Positions 46,359 to 56,077 of a DNA stretch of 64,000 nt are shown here, one piece after another. Below the pieces are notes generated by a model. That model saw only the letters and a program-made list of their open reading frames with translations. It had not been told where the DNA came from and did not search any database. Positions within the stretch are counted from its first letter, which is position 1; each line of letters opens with the position of its first letter. The stretch comes from Whitmania pigra (Eukaryota; Annelida; Clitellata; Hirudinida; Haemopidae), in the NCBI GenBank assembly GCA_021613335.1, contig JAJTWR010000061.1, positions 62,001-126,000 of the forward strand. The letters are read 5' to 3'. Position numbers and translations under genes: made by a program.

Positions 46359-48263
46359 ATGTCCTTGACCCTGTCGCTGAACAACGCTCTGTCGGGCCTG
46401 CGCGCCGCCGAGGCCACGCTCTCGGTCATTTCGAGCAACATTGCCAACGTCGATACCCCAGGCTATACCCGCAAGGCACAGCCGCTCTCCAGCCGGGTCG
46501 GCGGCGAATCGGTTGGCGCCGGCGTCTCGACTCAGGTCGTCGTCCGCAAGGTCGATGAGTTTTTGCGCCGCGACGTGCGCCGTCAGGTCTCGATCGAGGG
46601 GGCGGCGGTTACGCGCGATGCGTTCTTTTCGCGCATGACTGAGATGCTGGGATCGGTCAGTTCCGGCGGGGTCATCAATGCCGGCGTGAACGAGCTGCAA
46701 AAAAGCCTGAGCGCGCTGGCGCAATCTCCTTCCAGCGGGGCTTTGCAAAAAAACGTCGTTGAGAGTGCCCGGCATCTCGCGATCAGCTTGAACCGGATTG
46801 CCAACAATCTGCAGGATCTGCGCAAGGATGCGGAGAAGCAGGTCGGCGATTCGATCGAAGCGATCAATGTCAGCCTGGCCAAGACCGCGGATCTGAACCG
46901 TCAGATCACGCGCGCCTATGCCCTGAAGGAACCAACCGGCGATCTGGAAGATCAGCGCGATTTGGTCGTCAAGGATTTGGCCAAGGAGATGGGCATCCAA
47001 ACCTTCGTGCGCGAATCGGGCGAGATGGTTCTCTACACCTCCCGCGGGCGGACCCTGCTGGACGGGGTGGCAAATTATATCCGCTACACCCCGGAGCCCG
47101 CTGTCAGCTCGAACACCGTCTTCGCTCCAATCCTGCTTGGCGCCAACGGGATCGATATCACCAATGAAATCTCCACCGGCCGCCTGACCGCCCTGAGGGA
47201 TGCCAGGGACAATACCTTGCCGGCGCTGGACAAGCAGGTGAATCTTTTCGCCCGGGCGTTGTATGAATTATCCTGGGCGCCGCCCGCGACGCCTTCAACC
47301 GCCGCCGCTCCCAACCAGGTCAAGGTTTACGGCACCTTCGACAGTTCCGCGGCGGCGACGGCTGTCACGGTCAACTACGATGGCGATTTTCAATTCTATG
47401 ACAGCGACGGCGTCGCCTATAACGCCCGGGTGGAATATCGCCCCGTGGCTGCCGCCGTCGGCCCGCCCGCCATCCTTCCTAACACCTGGGAGGCCCGGCT
47501 AACCTCGTTGACCCGCGCCAGCGGAGATACGCCAACCCTGACTCCCGCTGTTCCGGTCAGCCTCGGTCGGCTGCGCATACCCGATGGCGGCGTCGAGCCG
47601 ACACAGACCATCACCATCGCTCATGGATCGGCGCCGCCAAGCCGGATTCATTTTGCTTTCGCCATCGATAGCAATCAGGTCGCGGCGGCGGCGCGAACGA
47701 CGACGCTCTCGCCGCAAAACGACAGCTACCGGCTGTTCAGCAATATCGATCTGAACGATGCCGCAGCGCCCAACGGCAAAAGTATCAAGGTCAACGCCTT
47801 TTTTGACAATGAGCAGATCCATACCGACAACCATGCCGGCAACGCGGGTCGGCTTTTCGTGTCGGGCGACAATACCCCCAGCGTCAGCCAGCGCATGTTG
47901 ACCAAATTCACGCAAACCTTCTCGACCGCCTATAATTCGGCCGCCGCGTACCATCCGGCGACCAACACGCCGATCTATTCCGATATTGGTTCGACTCTTG
48001 CGCCGGGCAACTACACCTTATCGACGCTGGCCAGCACGATTGTGTCGCACAATGCGACGGCGGCGAAAGACGCTTCCAGCAACGCCAAATATCAACGCGA
48101 ATATGTCGGCCAGCTGGAAACCCGGGCGTCGGAAATCGACGGGGTGAGCCTGGATGAGGAAACGCAGCAGATGGTTGTGTATCAAAAGGCTTACGCCGCA
48201 TCCGCTCGGGTGATGGATGTCACCTCGAGAATGTTCGATACGTTACTGTCGATCGGCGCTTGA
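46359..48263 (+). CDS. flgK: Flagellar hook-associated protein 1 (FlgK)
   Basis: The 634-residue protein has the conserved N-terminal D0 domain (LNNALSGLRAAEATLSVISSNIANVDTPGYTRK) and the C-terminal D0 helix ending in RVMDVTSRMFDTLLSIGA. FlgK joins the hook to FlgL and the filament. The central region (about residues 321-397) contains a module, ending NTWEARLTSLTRASGD, that is repeated in FlgL. Length is within the known range for FlgK. Confidence 0.95.
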   Translation: MSLTLSLNNALSGLRAAEATLSVISSNIANVDTPGYTRKAQPLSSRVGGESVGAGVSTQVVVRKVDEFLRRDVRRQVSIEGAAVTRDAFFSRMTEMLGSVSSGGVINAGVNELQKSLSALAQSPSSGALQKNVVESARHLAISLNRIANNLQDLRKDAEKQVGDSIEAINVSLAKTADLNRQITRAYALKEPTGDLEDQRDLVVKDLAKEMGIQTFVRESGEMVLYTSRGRTLLDGVANYIRYTPEPAVSSNTVFAPILLGANGIDITNEISTGRLTALRDARDNTLPALDKQVNLFARALYELSWAPPATPSTAAAPNQVKVYGTFDSSAAATAVTVNYDGDFQFYDSDGVAYNARVEYRPVAAAVGPPAILPNTWEARLTSLTRASGDTPTLTPAVPVSLGRLRIPDGGVEPTQTITIAHGSAPPSRIHFAFAIDSNQVAAAARTTTLSPQNDSYRLFSNIDLNDAAAPNGKSIKVNAFFDNEQIHTDNHAGNAGRLFVSGDNTPSVSQRMLTKFTQTFSTAYNSAAAYHPATNTPIYSDIGSTLAPGNYTLSTLASTIVSHNATAAKDASSNAKYQREYVGQLETRASEIDGVSLDEETQQMVVYQKAYAASARVMDVTSRMFDTLLSIGA

Positions 48264-48310
48264 CGCCCGTCGCACGGCCCTATGAGATTTTGAGACGCGG
48301 AGCTTAAGCG

Positions 48311-51300
48311 ATGACCACCCGGATTACCGATTTCAATCGCAATCAAGCGCAGCTGAACCAGATCCGGCGCCAGAAAGTGCAGATGGCGCAGCTGGAAAAT
48401 CAGATGAGCTCTCAGACGAAAACGGATTCGTTTTCCGAGATGCCGAAGACATCGGAGCAGCTGCTCAATATTCAGGCTTTGGCCAACCGCACCAACCAAT
48501 ATATCCAGGATATCGACCGGCTGGACACCAAACTGACCTTGATGGGTGAAGCCGTGTCCGGTCTGCGCAAAATTGCCACTAACTTCCGCACCACCCTTGC
48601 CAGCAGCGCCAGCAATAGCGGCGCAGCCAACGTCGCCGAACAGGCCGCCTCTTATCTCGATGCGCTAGTACCCTATCTCAACGCCCGCGACGGCAACGAT
48701 TATCTGTTCTCTGGCAGCAGATCGACCACCATGTCGGTAAAAAGCCTGTCGGCGGCCAAAGTGCCATCCTCGACGCTCGGTCTGCGCGGCACATTGCCTG
48801 CCGATGCCCCGATCAATACCGATTCCGCCGGCGATCCTACTCCTGGCAGCTATGTCGATGTCAGAATGTCGCAGGCAGTTTATGACGATACCGGCATCGA
48901 ATATAAAATGTCGCTGCGTTACATCAAGACCGGCGTCAATGCCTGGGAAGCGCGGATCACCTCGCTTACCCGCGCCTCGGACGGCGCCTCGATCGTTTAT
49001 GGCGGCAAGGCGATTTCGCTGACCAACTCGGTTCGCGTTGGCAGCACTTTCAATGCCGACACCACCTTGCTGGCCAACGGCTCGACATTCGATCCGGCCA
49101 ACCCGCCGCCGACGATTGGCGGCGCCAACACGAGGTTCAGCGGCTCGATGATGCCCGCCGGCGCGACGGGAACATTTTTGGAGATCAACCTGCAAGGCTC
49201 GGTCAATGGCGGCGCGCTGACCCGCGCCACCACGTCGGCTAGCGCAACCGACAGTCAGATCAACGCCTCGCCCACTCGGCTGCTGGCCATCAACGGCAAC
49301 CTTCCGCCCAGCGCCGCCGTTGGCAGCGCCGTCACCCACACCAAGACCGTGTTTGACAGCAATGGCAAAAAGCTCGATGTCGACATCAAGCTGACCAAAA
49401 TCGCCGATGTTGGCAACCCGTCATTGGAGGCGCGTCGGCTTACCGAGCAGAGCCTGCAAATCATTGGGGAAAAGGTGCGCAGAGGCGAGGTTTTCCCGGC
49501 AGCGCCGCCGCCGGAATATGCCTGGGCTTTTGGCGCCGCTCCTGCGACAAGCTATCTCGATGCCGCCGGCAATATCAATCGTGCCTATCTCGATGCGGTT
49601 TTTCCGCCGGGCGGCGCCTCGGTTCCAGAGCCGATCTATCGCATCGAAGTGGCCGCCGTTCGCGACAACGCCACGGGCACGGCGATCGCCGGTTTTCCGC
49701 AAACGGTTGGCAGGCTTTCCATCCCCACCGGCGGTTTCGGCACTTTGCCGCTTACGGCCATCCCCGGAAGCGGCGCCCTTGGTCCGATCACCATCCGTCA
49801 AGGCGAGATTACCAGAGAGGATGGCGGCGGTTCGACCATTCGCTCGCTCGATAACCTGCCGCCGCCCGTCGGTCCGGGCGTGGGCGTGCAGTTGGTTCAG
49901 GTGTCCGGTAATTTTTCGGCTTCAGCGCCGGTTAACAATTCGGTTGCCAGCCCAACCCCCGGCTCCTATGTCGATATCGTTTTCAAGGATAGCGAGGCGA
50001 TCGTCGATTCCAGCCTGAAAGCCCACACGCTGACCGTTCGCTTCATCAAGGAAGCAGGCGCTCCGGCCAACCGCTGGCAGGCTTATGCCATCGGTCTCAC
50101 CCAGGCATCGGACAATAAGGATTCGACCGATTCGGCGATTTCACCGAGACAACCGGTCAGAATGGGCGTTGCCTTCGATCCAGCTGCCGACAATGTCTTG
50201 TCCTTTGCCCCGGCGCTGAAAAGCGGCGCTTCGATCAATGTCCGGATTCCGCTGCCAGCGGGGAGTTTGGTCAGCCTCCCGCAAGCTCAGAGCAGCACCA
50301 TCGATCTCACCGGAGGCTGGGTTGCCGGGGACGTTTTGCGCGTCACGGTCAATGGCACGGAATATACCGCCACGGGCACGAGCGCCGCTGATATGGCCAA
50401 CAATATGCGCGCCACCTTGACGCCGGCGCTTGGCGCGGATTTTGTCGTTACCAACGCCGGCACGACGATCACGATCGCGAAAAGCGCGGATCAGGCCGGC
50501 GTCCCCTTTACCTTGGGCTACGATGTCAGCAATAACGGCGCCTCGACCTTGGGCGTCAGACTGACCGCTTTCCAACCCAACGTTCCAGGCGCCGCCCGCG
50601 CTCAACAAGAGCTTTTGACCATCGCCGCCGGGGCGCCTGCCGTCGGCGCCACCTTTACCGCCACGGTCAACGGTCATACCGTCAGCTACACCACCCCCGC
50701 CGCCGGGAGAACGGACACGGAGATTCGCGACGGATTACTGGCGGCGTTACAGCGAAACAGCAACATCACCAATGCGGTCACCCCGATTGCCGACGGTGCG
50801 GCTGGCATCCGCTTCGCCGCGGTTACGCCGGGCGCGGCCTTTACCGTATCGACCGCCGGTGTCGGCGCTGCCATCGACCCCGCCGGCCGGACGCACAACC
50901 GCATCTTCGTGCAGCCCTTGACCCGGCCGGAAAATACCACGCCGCCCAGCTTGCGCACCCCCACCTCGGCGGTCTATCTGTCGGGCAACCTGTCCTCGGG
51001 CGCCGCGGATAATGCCGTCTACGACGTGCGTCTCAGCGGCAGCAACGCTTTGGTCGATAGCAACGGCAACCCTTATAACGCCACCATCCGCTTCACCAAA
51101 ATCGCCGCGGCGCCGGTTGACCGGTTCGAGGCCCGCATCGTCGATCTGACCCATGCCGCAGGAAGCGAGATTGGCCGTACCGCAGCCGCTTTCCCAGCCG
51201 GCGGCGTGGTATTCGGATCGGAAGTCGATCCGGCCGTCGCCGCGACCTTCAGCCCGTCCGACGCGCAGGACCGGGCGATCCGTCTGGTCGCGCGCAATAT

Positions 51301-51913
51301 TACAATTCCCGGCTACGGCGATTTGTCGGTCTCGCTTCCCTACAATAAGAACAGTTTCACCAGCCATGACGGCCCTACCCGCATCGCGCCGCAAGGTCAG
51401 AGCAATAACGAGTCGCTGGTTGCCAATAACTGGTCGAGCTCGCTTGGCGATAGAATCGGCGATACGTCCTATGCTCTGCGAGCGGACAGAGCCATGGCCG
51501 CCCACCAAGCGCAGTTATCGGCGCGCATCGCCGACGATTTGACCGTTACCTATGGGGTGCGAGCCGATAATCCAGGATTTGAAAAGCTGATCCGGGTGCT
51601 CTCTTTTTTCAAGGATAAGAGCGCTCCGCCCACCGCCGGCGAGGTTTCCGCCGGCCAGGCATTGCTGGATGAAGCCTTGGCGGCGATCGATGAAACCAAA
51701 ACCAATCTGACGATGGATCAGCTCACCTTGGCGGATCAGCGCAAGACCCACCAAACCACGACCAATTTGGCGAAAAATCACGAAGCTGAACTCATCCAAA
51801 CCGATCAGACCGATATGGCTGCTCAAGTGAACGCGCTGAAAATCTCGATCGAAGCTTCCTACAAGCTGCTTGCGGCGCTTAGAGACATCTCGTTACTGAA
51901 ATATCTGGGATAA
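48311..51913 (+). CDS. flgL: Giant hook-associated protein 3 (FlgL) with repeated central modules
   Basis: The N-terminus (ITDFNRNQAQLNQIRRQKVQMAQLENQM) and the C-terminus (LKISIEASYKLLAALRDIS) are the coiled D0/D1 parts of FlgL/flagellin. FlgL is usually 300-500 residues; this one is 1200. The extra length is a central region of beta-type modules near residues 165-235, 323-380, 525-602 and 886-952, each with a YD-x-xG-N-x-Y...VRFxK...W/RxEARI..LT pattern. The pattern resembles the FlaE/D2 domain of hook protein FlgE. Two further modules (about 660-730 and 768-853) have VNGTEYTATG-type repeats seen in large surface proteins. One uninterrupted frame. Confidence 0.88.
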   Translation: MTTRITDFNRNQAQLNQIRRQKVQMAQLENQMSSQTKTDSFSEMPKTSEQLLNIQALANRTNQYIQDIDRLDTKLTLMGEAVSGLRKIATNFRTTLASSASNSGAANVAEQAASYLDALVPYLNARDGNDYLFSGSRSTTMSVKSLSAAKVPSSTLGLRGTLPADAPINTDSAGDPTPGSYVDVRMSQAVYDDTGIEYKMSLRYIKTGVNAWEARITSLTRASDGASIVYGGKAISLTNSVRVGSTFNADTTLLANGSTFDPANPPPTIGGANTRFSGSMMPAGATGTFLEINLQGSVNGGALTRATTSASATDSQINASPTRLLAINGNLPPSAAVGSAVTHTKTVFDSNGKKLDVDIKLTKIADVGNPSLEARRLTEQSLQIIGEKVRRGEVFPAAPPPEYAWAFGAAPATSYLDAAGNINRAYLDAVFPPGGASVPEPIYRIEVAAVRDNATGTAIAGFPQTVGRLSIPTGGFGTLPLTAIPGSGALGPITIRQGEITREDGGGSTIRSLDNLPPPVGPGVGVQLVQVSGNFSASAPVNNSVASPTPGSYVDIVFKDSEAIVDSSLKAHTLTVRFIKEAGAPANRWQAYAIGLTQASDNKDSTDSAISPRQPVRMGVAFDPAADNVLSFAPALKSGASINVRIPLPAGSLVSLPQAQSSTIDLTGGWVAGDVLRVTVNGTEYTATGTSAADMANNMRATLTPALGADFVVTNAGTTITIAKSADQAGVPFTLGYDVSNNGASTLGVRLTAFQPNVPGAARAQQELLTIAAGAPAVGATFTATVNGHTVSYTTPAAGRTDTEIRDGLLAALQRNSNITNAVTPIADGAAGIRFAAVTPGAAFTVSTAGVGAAIDPAGRTHNRIFVQPLTRPENTTPPSLRTPTSAVYLSGNLSSGAADNAVYDVRLSGSNALVDSNGNPYNATIRFTKIAAAPVDRFEARIVDLTHAAGSEIGRTAAAFPAGGVVFGSEVDPAVAATFSPSDAQDRAIRLVARNITIPGYGDLSVSLPYNKNSFTSHDGPTRIAPQGQSNNESLVANNWSSSLGDRIGDTSYALRADRAMAAHQAQLSARIADDLTVTYGVRADNPGFEKLIRVLSFFKDKSAPPTAGEVSAGQALLDEALAAIDETKTNLTMDQLTLADQRKTHQTTTNLAKNHEAELIQTDQTDMAAQVNALKISIEASYKLLAALRDISLLKYLG

Positions 51914-51955
51914 GATCGCTTCGAGATCATCTGTCCAGAAAGGACGCGGCACCAA

Positions 51956-52831
51956 ATGACTGGTATCTATTTCAATCACGATCTGAGCGATGCAAAGCGG
52001 CGCGAGCTGCTGTTTCGCGGCGAATTGCTGGTATATTCGCGCAACCGGGCGAGTGCGGCGCTATGCGAGCACGCGCAAAAAACCATCGAGGAAGCCTTTG
52101 GCGATCTCGATCCGCAACGCGCGCAATTCACCATCGACGTTCCAAAATTCATCGAGATCGTAGCGCCGCTCAAAAGCCGCTTTACCAACGATCTGCGCAC
52201 CAAGGAGTTGCTGCGCGATGCGCTCGAAGCCTATGGCTGCGATTTGGAGCGCACCTTTTTCGACGTCCCGCGTTTGCGCGTCGGCCCGTCGGATGGCTGG
52301 CTGTCGTCCGGCGTTTCCTATGCCTACAAGGCACATCGCGACACGTGGTATTCGTCGCCCGCGGCGCAAATCAATTGGTGGTTGCCGGTGTACGATGTCA
52401 CCGCCGAACGCTCGATGTCGTTCTATACCGATTATTGGGACAAGCCGATCGCCAATTCCTCGGGCAGTTTCGATTATGCCGAATGGTGCAGGGTTGACCG
52501 GCAGCAGGCAATCCACCAAACCTCGGTCGATACCCGCAAGCATCCGCTGCCCACTGAAGCGGTCAATGAAACCGGCGAATTTCGCATTTGCGGAACCATG
52601 GGCGATCTGTTGCTCTTTTCGGCGGCGCATCTGCATGCCTCATCCCCGAACAGCTCGGGTTTGACCCGCTATTCGATCGATTTTCGCACCGTCCATCTCG
52701 ACGATCTGGAGCAGGGCAAGGGGGCGCCGAATATCGACAACCAGGCCAAGGGCACAACCTTGGGCGATTTCTTTCGCGCATCGGATCTGACCAGGATCGA
52801 TATTACCCGCTTCCAAAGAGAATATGCCTGA
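51956..52831 (+). CDS. Putative Fe(II)/2-oxoglutarate-dependent oxygenase, phytanoyl-CoA dioxygenase-like
   Basis: The 291-residue protein has a double-stranded beta-helix pattern with possible iron ligands H127 and D129 (AHRDTWYSSP) and a distal His (H225 or H227 in FSAAHLHASS), plus R238 for 2-oxoglutarate. No exact family name is certain. It begins 42 nt after flgL and overlaps the next methyltransferase gene, so the three may be one transcript. A role in tailoring a flagellar or surface glycan is inference from position. Confidence 0.6.
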   Translation: MTGIYFNHDLSDAKRRELLFRGELLVYSRNRASAALCEHAQKTIEEAFGDLDPQRAQFTIDVPKFIEIVAPLKSRFTNDLRTKELLRDALEAYGCDLERTFFDVPRLRVGPSDGWLSSGVSYAYKAHRDTWYSSPAAQINWWLPVYDVTAERSMSFYTDYWDKPIANSSGSFDYAEWCRVDRQQAIHQTSVDTRKHPLPTEAVNETGEFRICGTMGDLLLFSAAHLHASSPNSSGLTRYSIDFRTVHLDDLEQGKGAPNIDNQAKGTTLGDFFRASDLTRIDITRFQREYA

Positions 52832-53622
52832 TATGAGCGGCGACATCTCCCCGACCATGCACGATCCGAAGACCCAATCGTCGAGCGATCTGTCGTCGCG
52901 CGCGGCTCTGGAGGCTTATTTTCACTCCAGCCCCGGCTCTGCCGTGGAAAAACTGGAAAATTTCGCCAAATACGTTCCCCGGCAGAATCTGGCGCGCTTC
53001 CTGGCGCGCTATGAGATCTTCCGCCTGATCAAGGAAATACAGGGATCGATCGTCGAATGCGGCGTTCTGTTCGGCGGCGGGTTGATGTCTTTTGCCAAAT
53101 TATCGACCATCCTGGAGCCTTACAACTTCCAGCGGCGCATCGTCGGCTTCGACAGTTTCGAAGGTTTCCCTTCGATTGAGGCAGCCGATCTGCGCGGCCT
53201 GCCGGAACGCAAATCGGCCCATCTGAAACCGGGCGGATTTGCCGCCGGCGGCGCGTATGAGGATCTTCTCAAGGCGGTCGAAGCTACGATATGATATGAC
53301 CCGCTTTCTTAGCCACTTTCCTAAAATCGACGTTGTGAAGGGCGATTTTGCCGTCACCGCCGCCAAATATCTGGCGGATCATCCCCATCTGGTGGTGAGC
53401 TGTCTGTATTTGGATTTCGATATTTACGCCCCCACCAAAACGGCGCTGGAACTGTTCTTTCCCCGCATCCCCAAGGGTGGAATCGTCGTGTTCGATGAGT
53501 TGAACGAGGAAGCCTTCCCAGGCGAGACCATCGCCGTCATGGAAGCGTTGCCGCTAAAGGATCTGCGCATTCGCCGCTTCGATTTCGAGCCGCGCATTTC
53601 CTACGCGGTCATTGGCGACTGA
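52824..53622 (+). CDS. TylF/MycF-type sugar O-methyltransferase, frameshifted
   Basis: The first frame encodes RLIKEIQGSIVECGVLFGGGLMSFAKL and IVGFDSFEGFPSI, the SAM-binding and metal regions of TylF (macrocin O-methyltransferase) enzymes. It stops at 53294. The second frame continues YDMTRFLSHFPKIDVVKGDF and CLYLDFDIYAPTKTALELFFPRIPKGG to 53622. One extra base near 53285, in the sequence ACGATATGATATG, explains the break. Full length is about 265 residues. The family methylates sugar hydroxyls. Confidence 0.75.
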
Positions 53623-53631
53623 GCTGTCTCG

Positions 53632-54930
53632 ATGATTGCGCGCTATTCCCGTCCACAGATGACCGCCATCTGGGAAGCTGAAAACAAATACCGGATCTGG
53701 CTGGAAATAGAGACGCTGGCCACGGAAAAAATGGCCGATCTGGGTGCGGTCCCGGTTGAGGCGGCGCGCGCTCTGCGTGCGCGCGGCAATTTCGACGTCG
53801 CTCGCATCGAGGCAATCGAAGCTGAAACCAAGCATGAGGTTATCGCTTTTTTGACCAGTCTTGCCGAATATGTCGGTGAAGAAGCGCGCTTTGTCCATCA
53901 GGGCATGACCTCGTCCGACGTTCTGGATACCTGCCTGGCGGTGCAATTGACCCAAGCCGCCGACCTCCTGCTCGCCGATCTCGATGCTCTGCTCGACGCC
54001 TTGAAACGCCGCGCCCTGGAGCATAAACATACCCTCACGATCGGACGCAGCCACGGCATCCATGCCGAACCGGTGACGTTCGGCTTGAAGCTGGCCGGTT
54101 TCTATGCCGAATTCAGCCGCAACCGCCGCCGCCTGCTCGAAGCCCGGCGCGAAATCGCCACTTGCGCCATCTCAGGCGCTGTCGGCACCTTTGCCCATCT
54201 CGATCCCGGCATCGAGGAATATGTCGCCGCCAAGCTCGGGCTGGAGCCGGAACCGCTATCGACCCAGATCGTCCCGCGCGACCGCCACGCCGCCTTTTTT
54301 GCCGCCTTGGGCGTGATCGCCTCCTCCATCGAGCGGGTCGCGGTTGAAATTCGCCACCTGCAACGCACCGAACTGCGCGAAGCCGAGGAATATTTCAGCC
54401 ATGGCCAGAAAGGCTCGTCGGCGATGCCGCATAAGCGCAACCCGGTCTTATCGGAAAATCTGACCGGCCTTGCGCGCATCGTGCGAAGCACGGTCATTCC
54501 GGCGATGGAAAATGTTGCCCTGTGGCACGAACGTGATATCTCGCATTCCTCGGTCGAGCGGATGATCGGCCCCGACGCCACGGTTACCTTGGATTTCGCC
54601 CTGCATCGCCTTACCGGCCTGATCGACAAGCTGGTGGTCTATCCCGAGCAAATGCGCGCCAATCTCGATGCCTCGGGCGGGCTGATCCATTCCCAGCAAG
54701 TGCTGCTGGCCCTCACCCAGGCCGGTATGAGCCGCGAACAAGCCTATCGGGCCGTGCAGCGCAACGCCATGGCCTCATGGCAGGAAGGCAAATCCTTCCG
54801 CGCTCTGCTGGCGGAAGACAGCGACATCGGCGCTTATCTCGATGCTGCCGCTCTCGATCGGCTGTTCGATCTGTCCCGGCACATTCGCCATGTCGATACG
54901 ATTTTTGCCCGGGTGTTCAAGGACGCCTGA
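53632..54930 (+). CDS. purB: Adenylosuccinate lyase
   Basis: PurB cleaves adenylosuccinate and SAICAR in purine synthesis. The 432-residue protein shows TSSDVLDTCLAVQL, GRSHGIHAEP and the fumarase/lyase signature GSSAMPHKRNP, all with catalytic residues in place. It starts 9 nt after the methyltransferase gene and is convergent with asd. Confidence 0.96.
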   Translation: MIARYSRPQMTAIWEAENKYRIWLEIETLATEKMADLGAVPVEAARALRARGNFDVARIEAIEAETKHEVIAFLTSLAEYVGEEARFVHQGMTSSDVLDTCLAVQLTQAADLLLADLDALLDALKRRALEHKHTLTIGRSHGIHAEPVTFGLKLAGFYAEFSRNRRRLLEARREIATCAISGAVGTFAHLDPGIEEYVAAKLGLEPEPLSTQIVPRDRHAAFFAALGVIASSIERVAVEIRHLQRTELREAEEYFSHGQKGSSAMPHKRNPVLSENLTGLARIVRSTVIPAMENVALWHERDISHSSVERMIGPDATVTLDFALHRLTGLIDKLVVYPEQMRANLDASGGLIHSQQVLLALTQAGMSREQAYRAVQRNAMASWQEGKSFRALLAEDSDIGAYLDAAALDRLFDLSRHIRHVDTIFARVFKDA

Positions 54931-54968
54931 CCGGCAGGCATCCTCTCGATCGCGCGGATCGATTCGAT

Positions 54969-55966
54969 TTACAGCGCCGCCTGGGCAATCTGCACCGCAT
55001 TCAGCGCCGCACCCTTGAGCAATTGATCGCCGCAGATGAAAAAATCGAGACCATGATCGCCAAAAACAAGGCTTTGGCGAATCCGGCCGACTTCGCAATC
55101 GTGCTGACCGGTGGCGCTGATCGGCATGGGATAGCGTTTGGCTGCCGGATCGTCGATCAATTTCACCCCCGGCGCCCGGGCCAGCGCCTGACGGGCGCCG
55201 TTCGGGCTAACCGGCTGCGCCGTTTCAATCGTCACCGCTTCCGAATGGACCCGCAAGATCGGTACGCGCACCGCCGTGCAGGAAATCAGCATAGTATCGT
55301 CACCGACGATCTTGCGGGTTTCCAACGTTACCTTCATTTCCTCTTTCGTGTAGCCGTTCTCTTGAAACGAATCGATCTGCGGGATGACGTTGAAGGCAAG
55401 CGGATGAGCGAACACCTTGTTGCCAAGCGGCTTGCCGGCCAAGGCGTTGGCGGTTTCGGCCAACAGCTCGTCCATGCCTTCGGCGCCAGCGCCGCTGGCG
55501 GCTTGATAGGTGGAAACGATCGCCCGCTTGACGCCAAACGCCTTATGCAACGGATAAAGCGCCATGACCAGAATGGCCGTGGTGCAATTGGGGTTGGCAA
55601 TCAACCTGGCGCCCTTGCCGGCAGCGCCATTGATTTCCGGGATCAGCAACGGCACCGCGCATCCAGCCGGAAGGCCGAGGAATTATCGATCACCAGGCAA
55701 TGCTCAGCCAAAGCCGGGGCGTTGGCTTTGGCAAAATCACCCGATACGGCCAAAAACACCACATCGCACGCGCTCGCCGCCGTCAAACTATAAGGTGCAA
55801 CCGTTTTGTCGCCAAAGGGAGTGGTCAAGGTTCGCCCGGCCGACCGTTCGGAGGCAAACAAGTGCAAAGCGCCGACGGGAAATTTCACATCCGCCAAAAC
55901 CCGGACCAGCTCCACGCCAACAGCGCCGGTAGCGCCGACGATCCCCACCTTGACTTGCGCGGCCAT
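54969..55966 (-). CDS. asd: Aspartate-semialdehyde dehydrogenase, frameshifted
   Basis: Asd makes aspartate semialdehyde for lysine/DAP, methionine and threonine. The N-terminal frame from ATG 55966 (after GAAGGAG) has [18 protein letters not shown] and DNSSAFRLD. It stops near 55643 and the next frame takes over at PLLIPEING, including the active-site cysteine in [13 protein letters not shown]. One missing base near 55655 restores about 333 residues. Since the enzyme is required for peptidoglycan synthesis, the break is likely to be a sequence error. Confidence 0.88.
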
Positions 55967-56077
55967 CGCTCCTTCTCCCGCCCCTTCTCCCGATAGAATA
56001 TTCCCAGCAGCACCCGCCGCCGGGGGGCCATGTTTGCCAGATCGCCAAAGCCAAGGCAATCAACTTGTGCCATCCGT

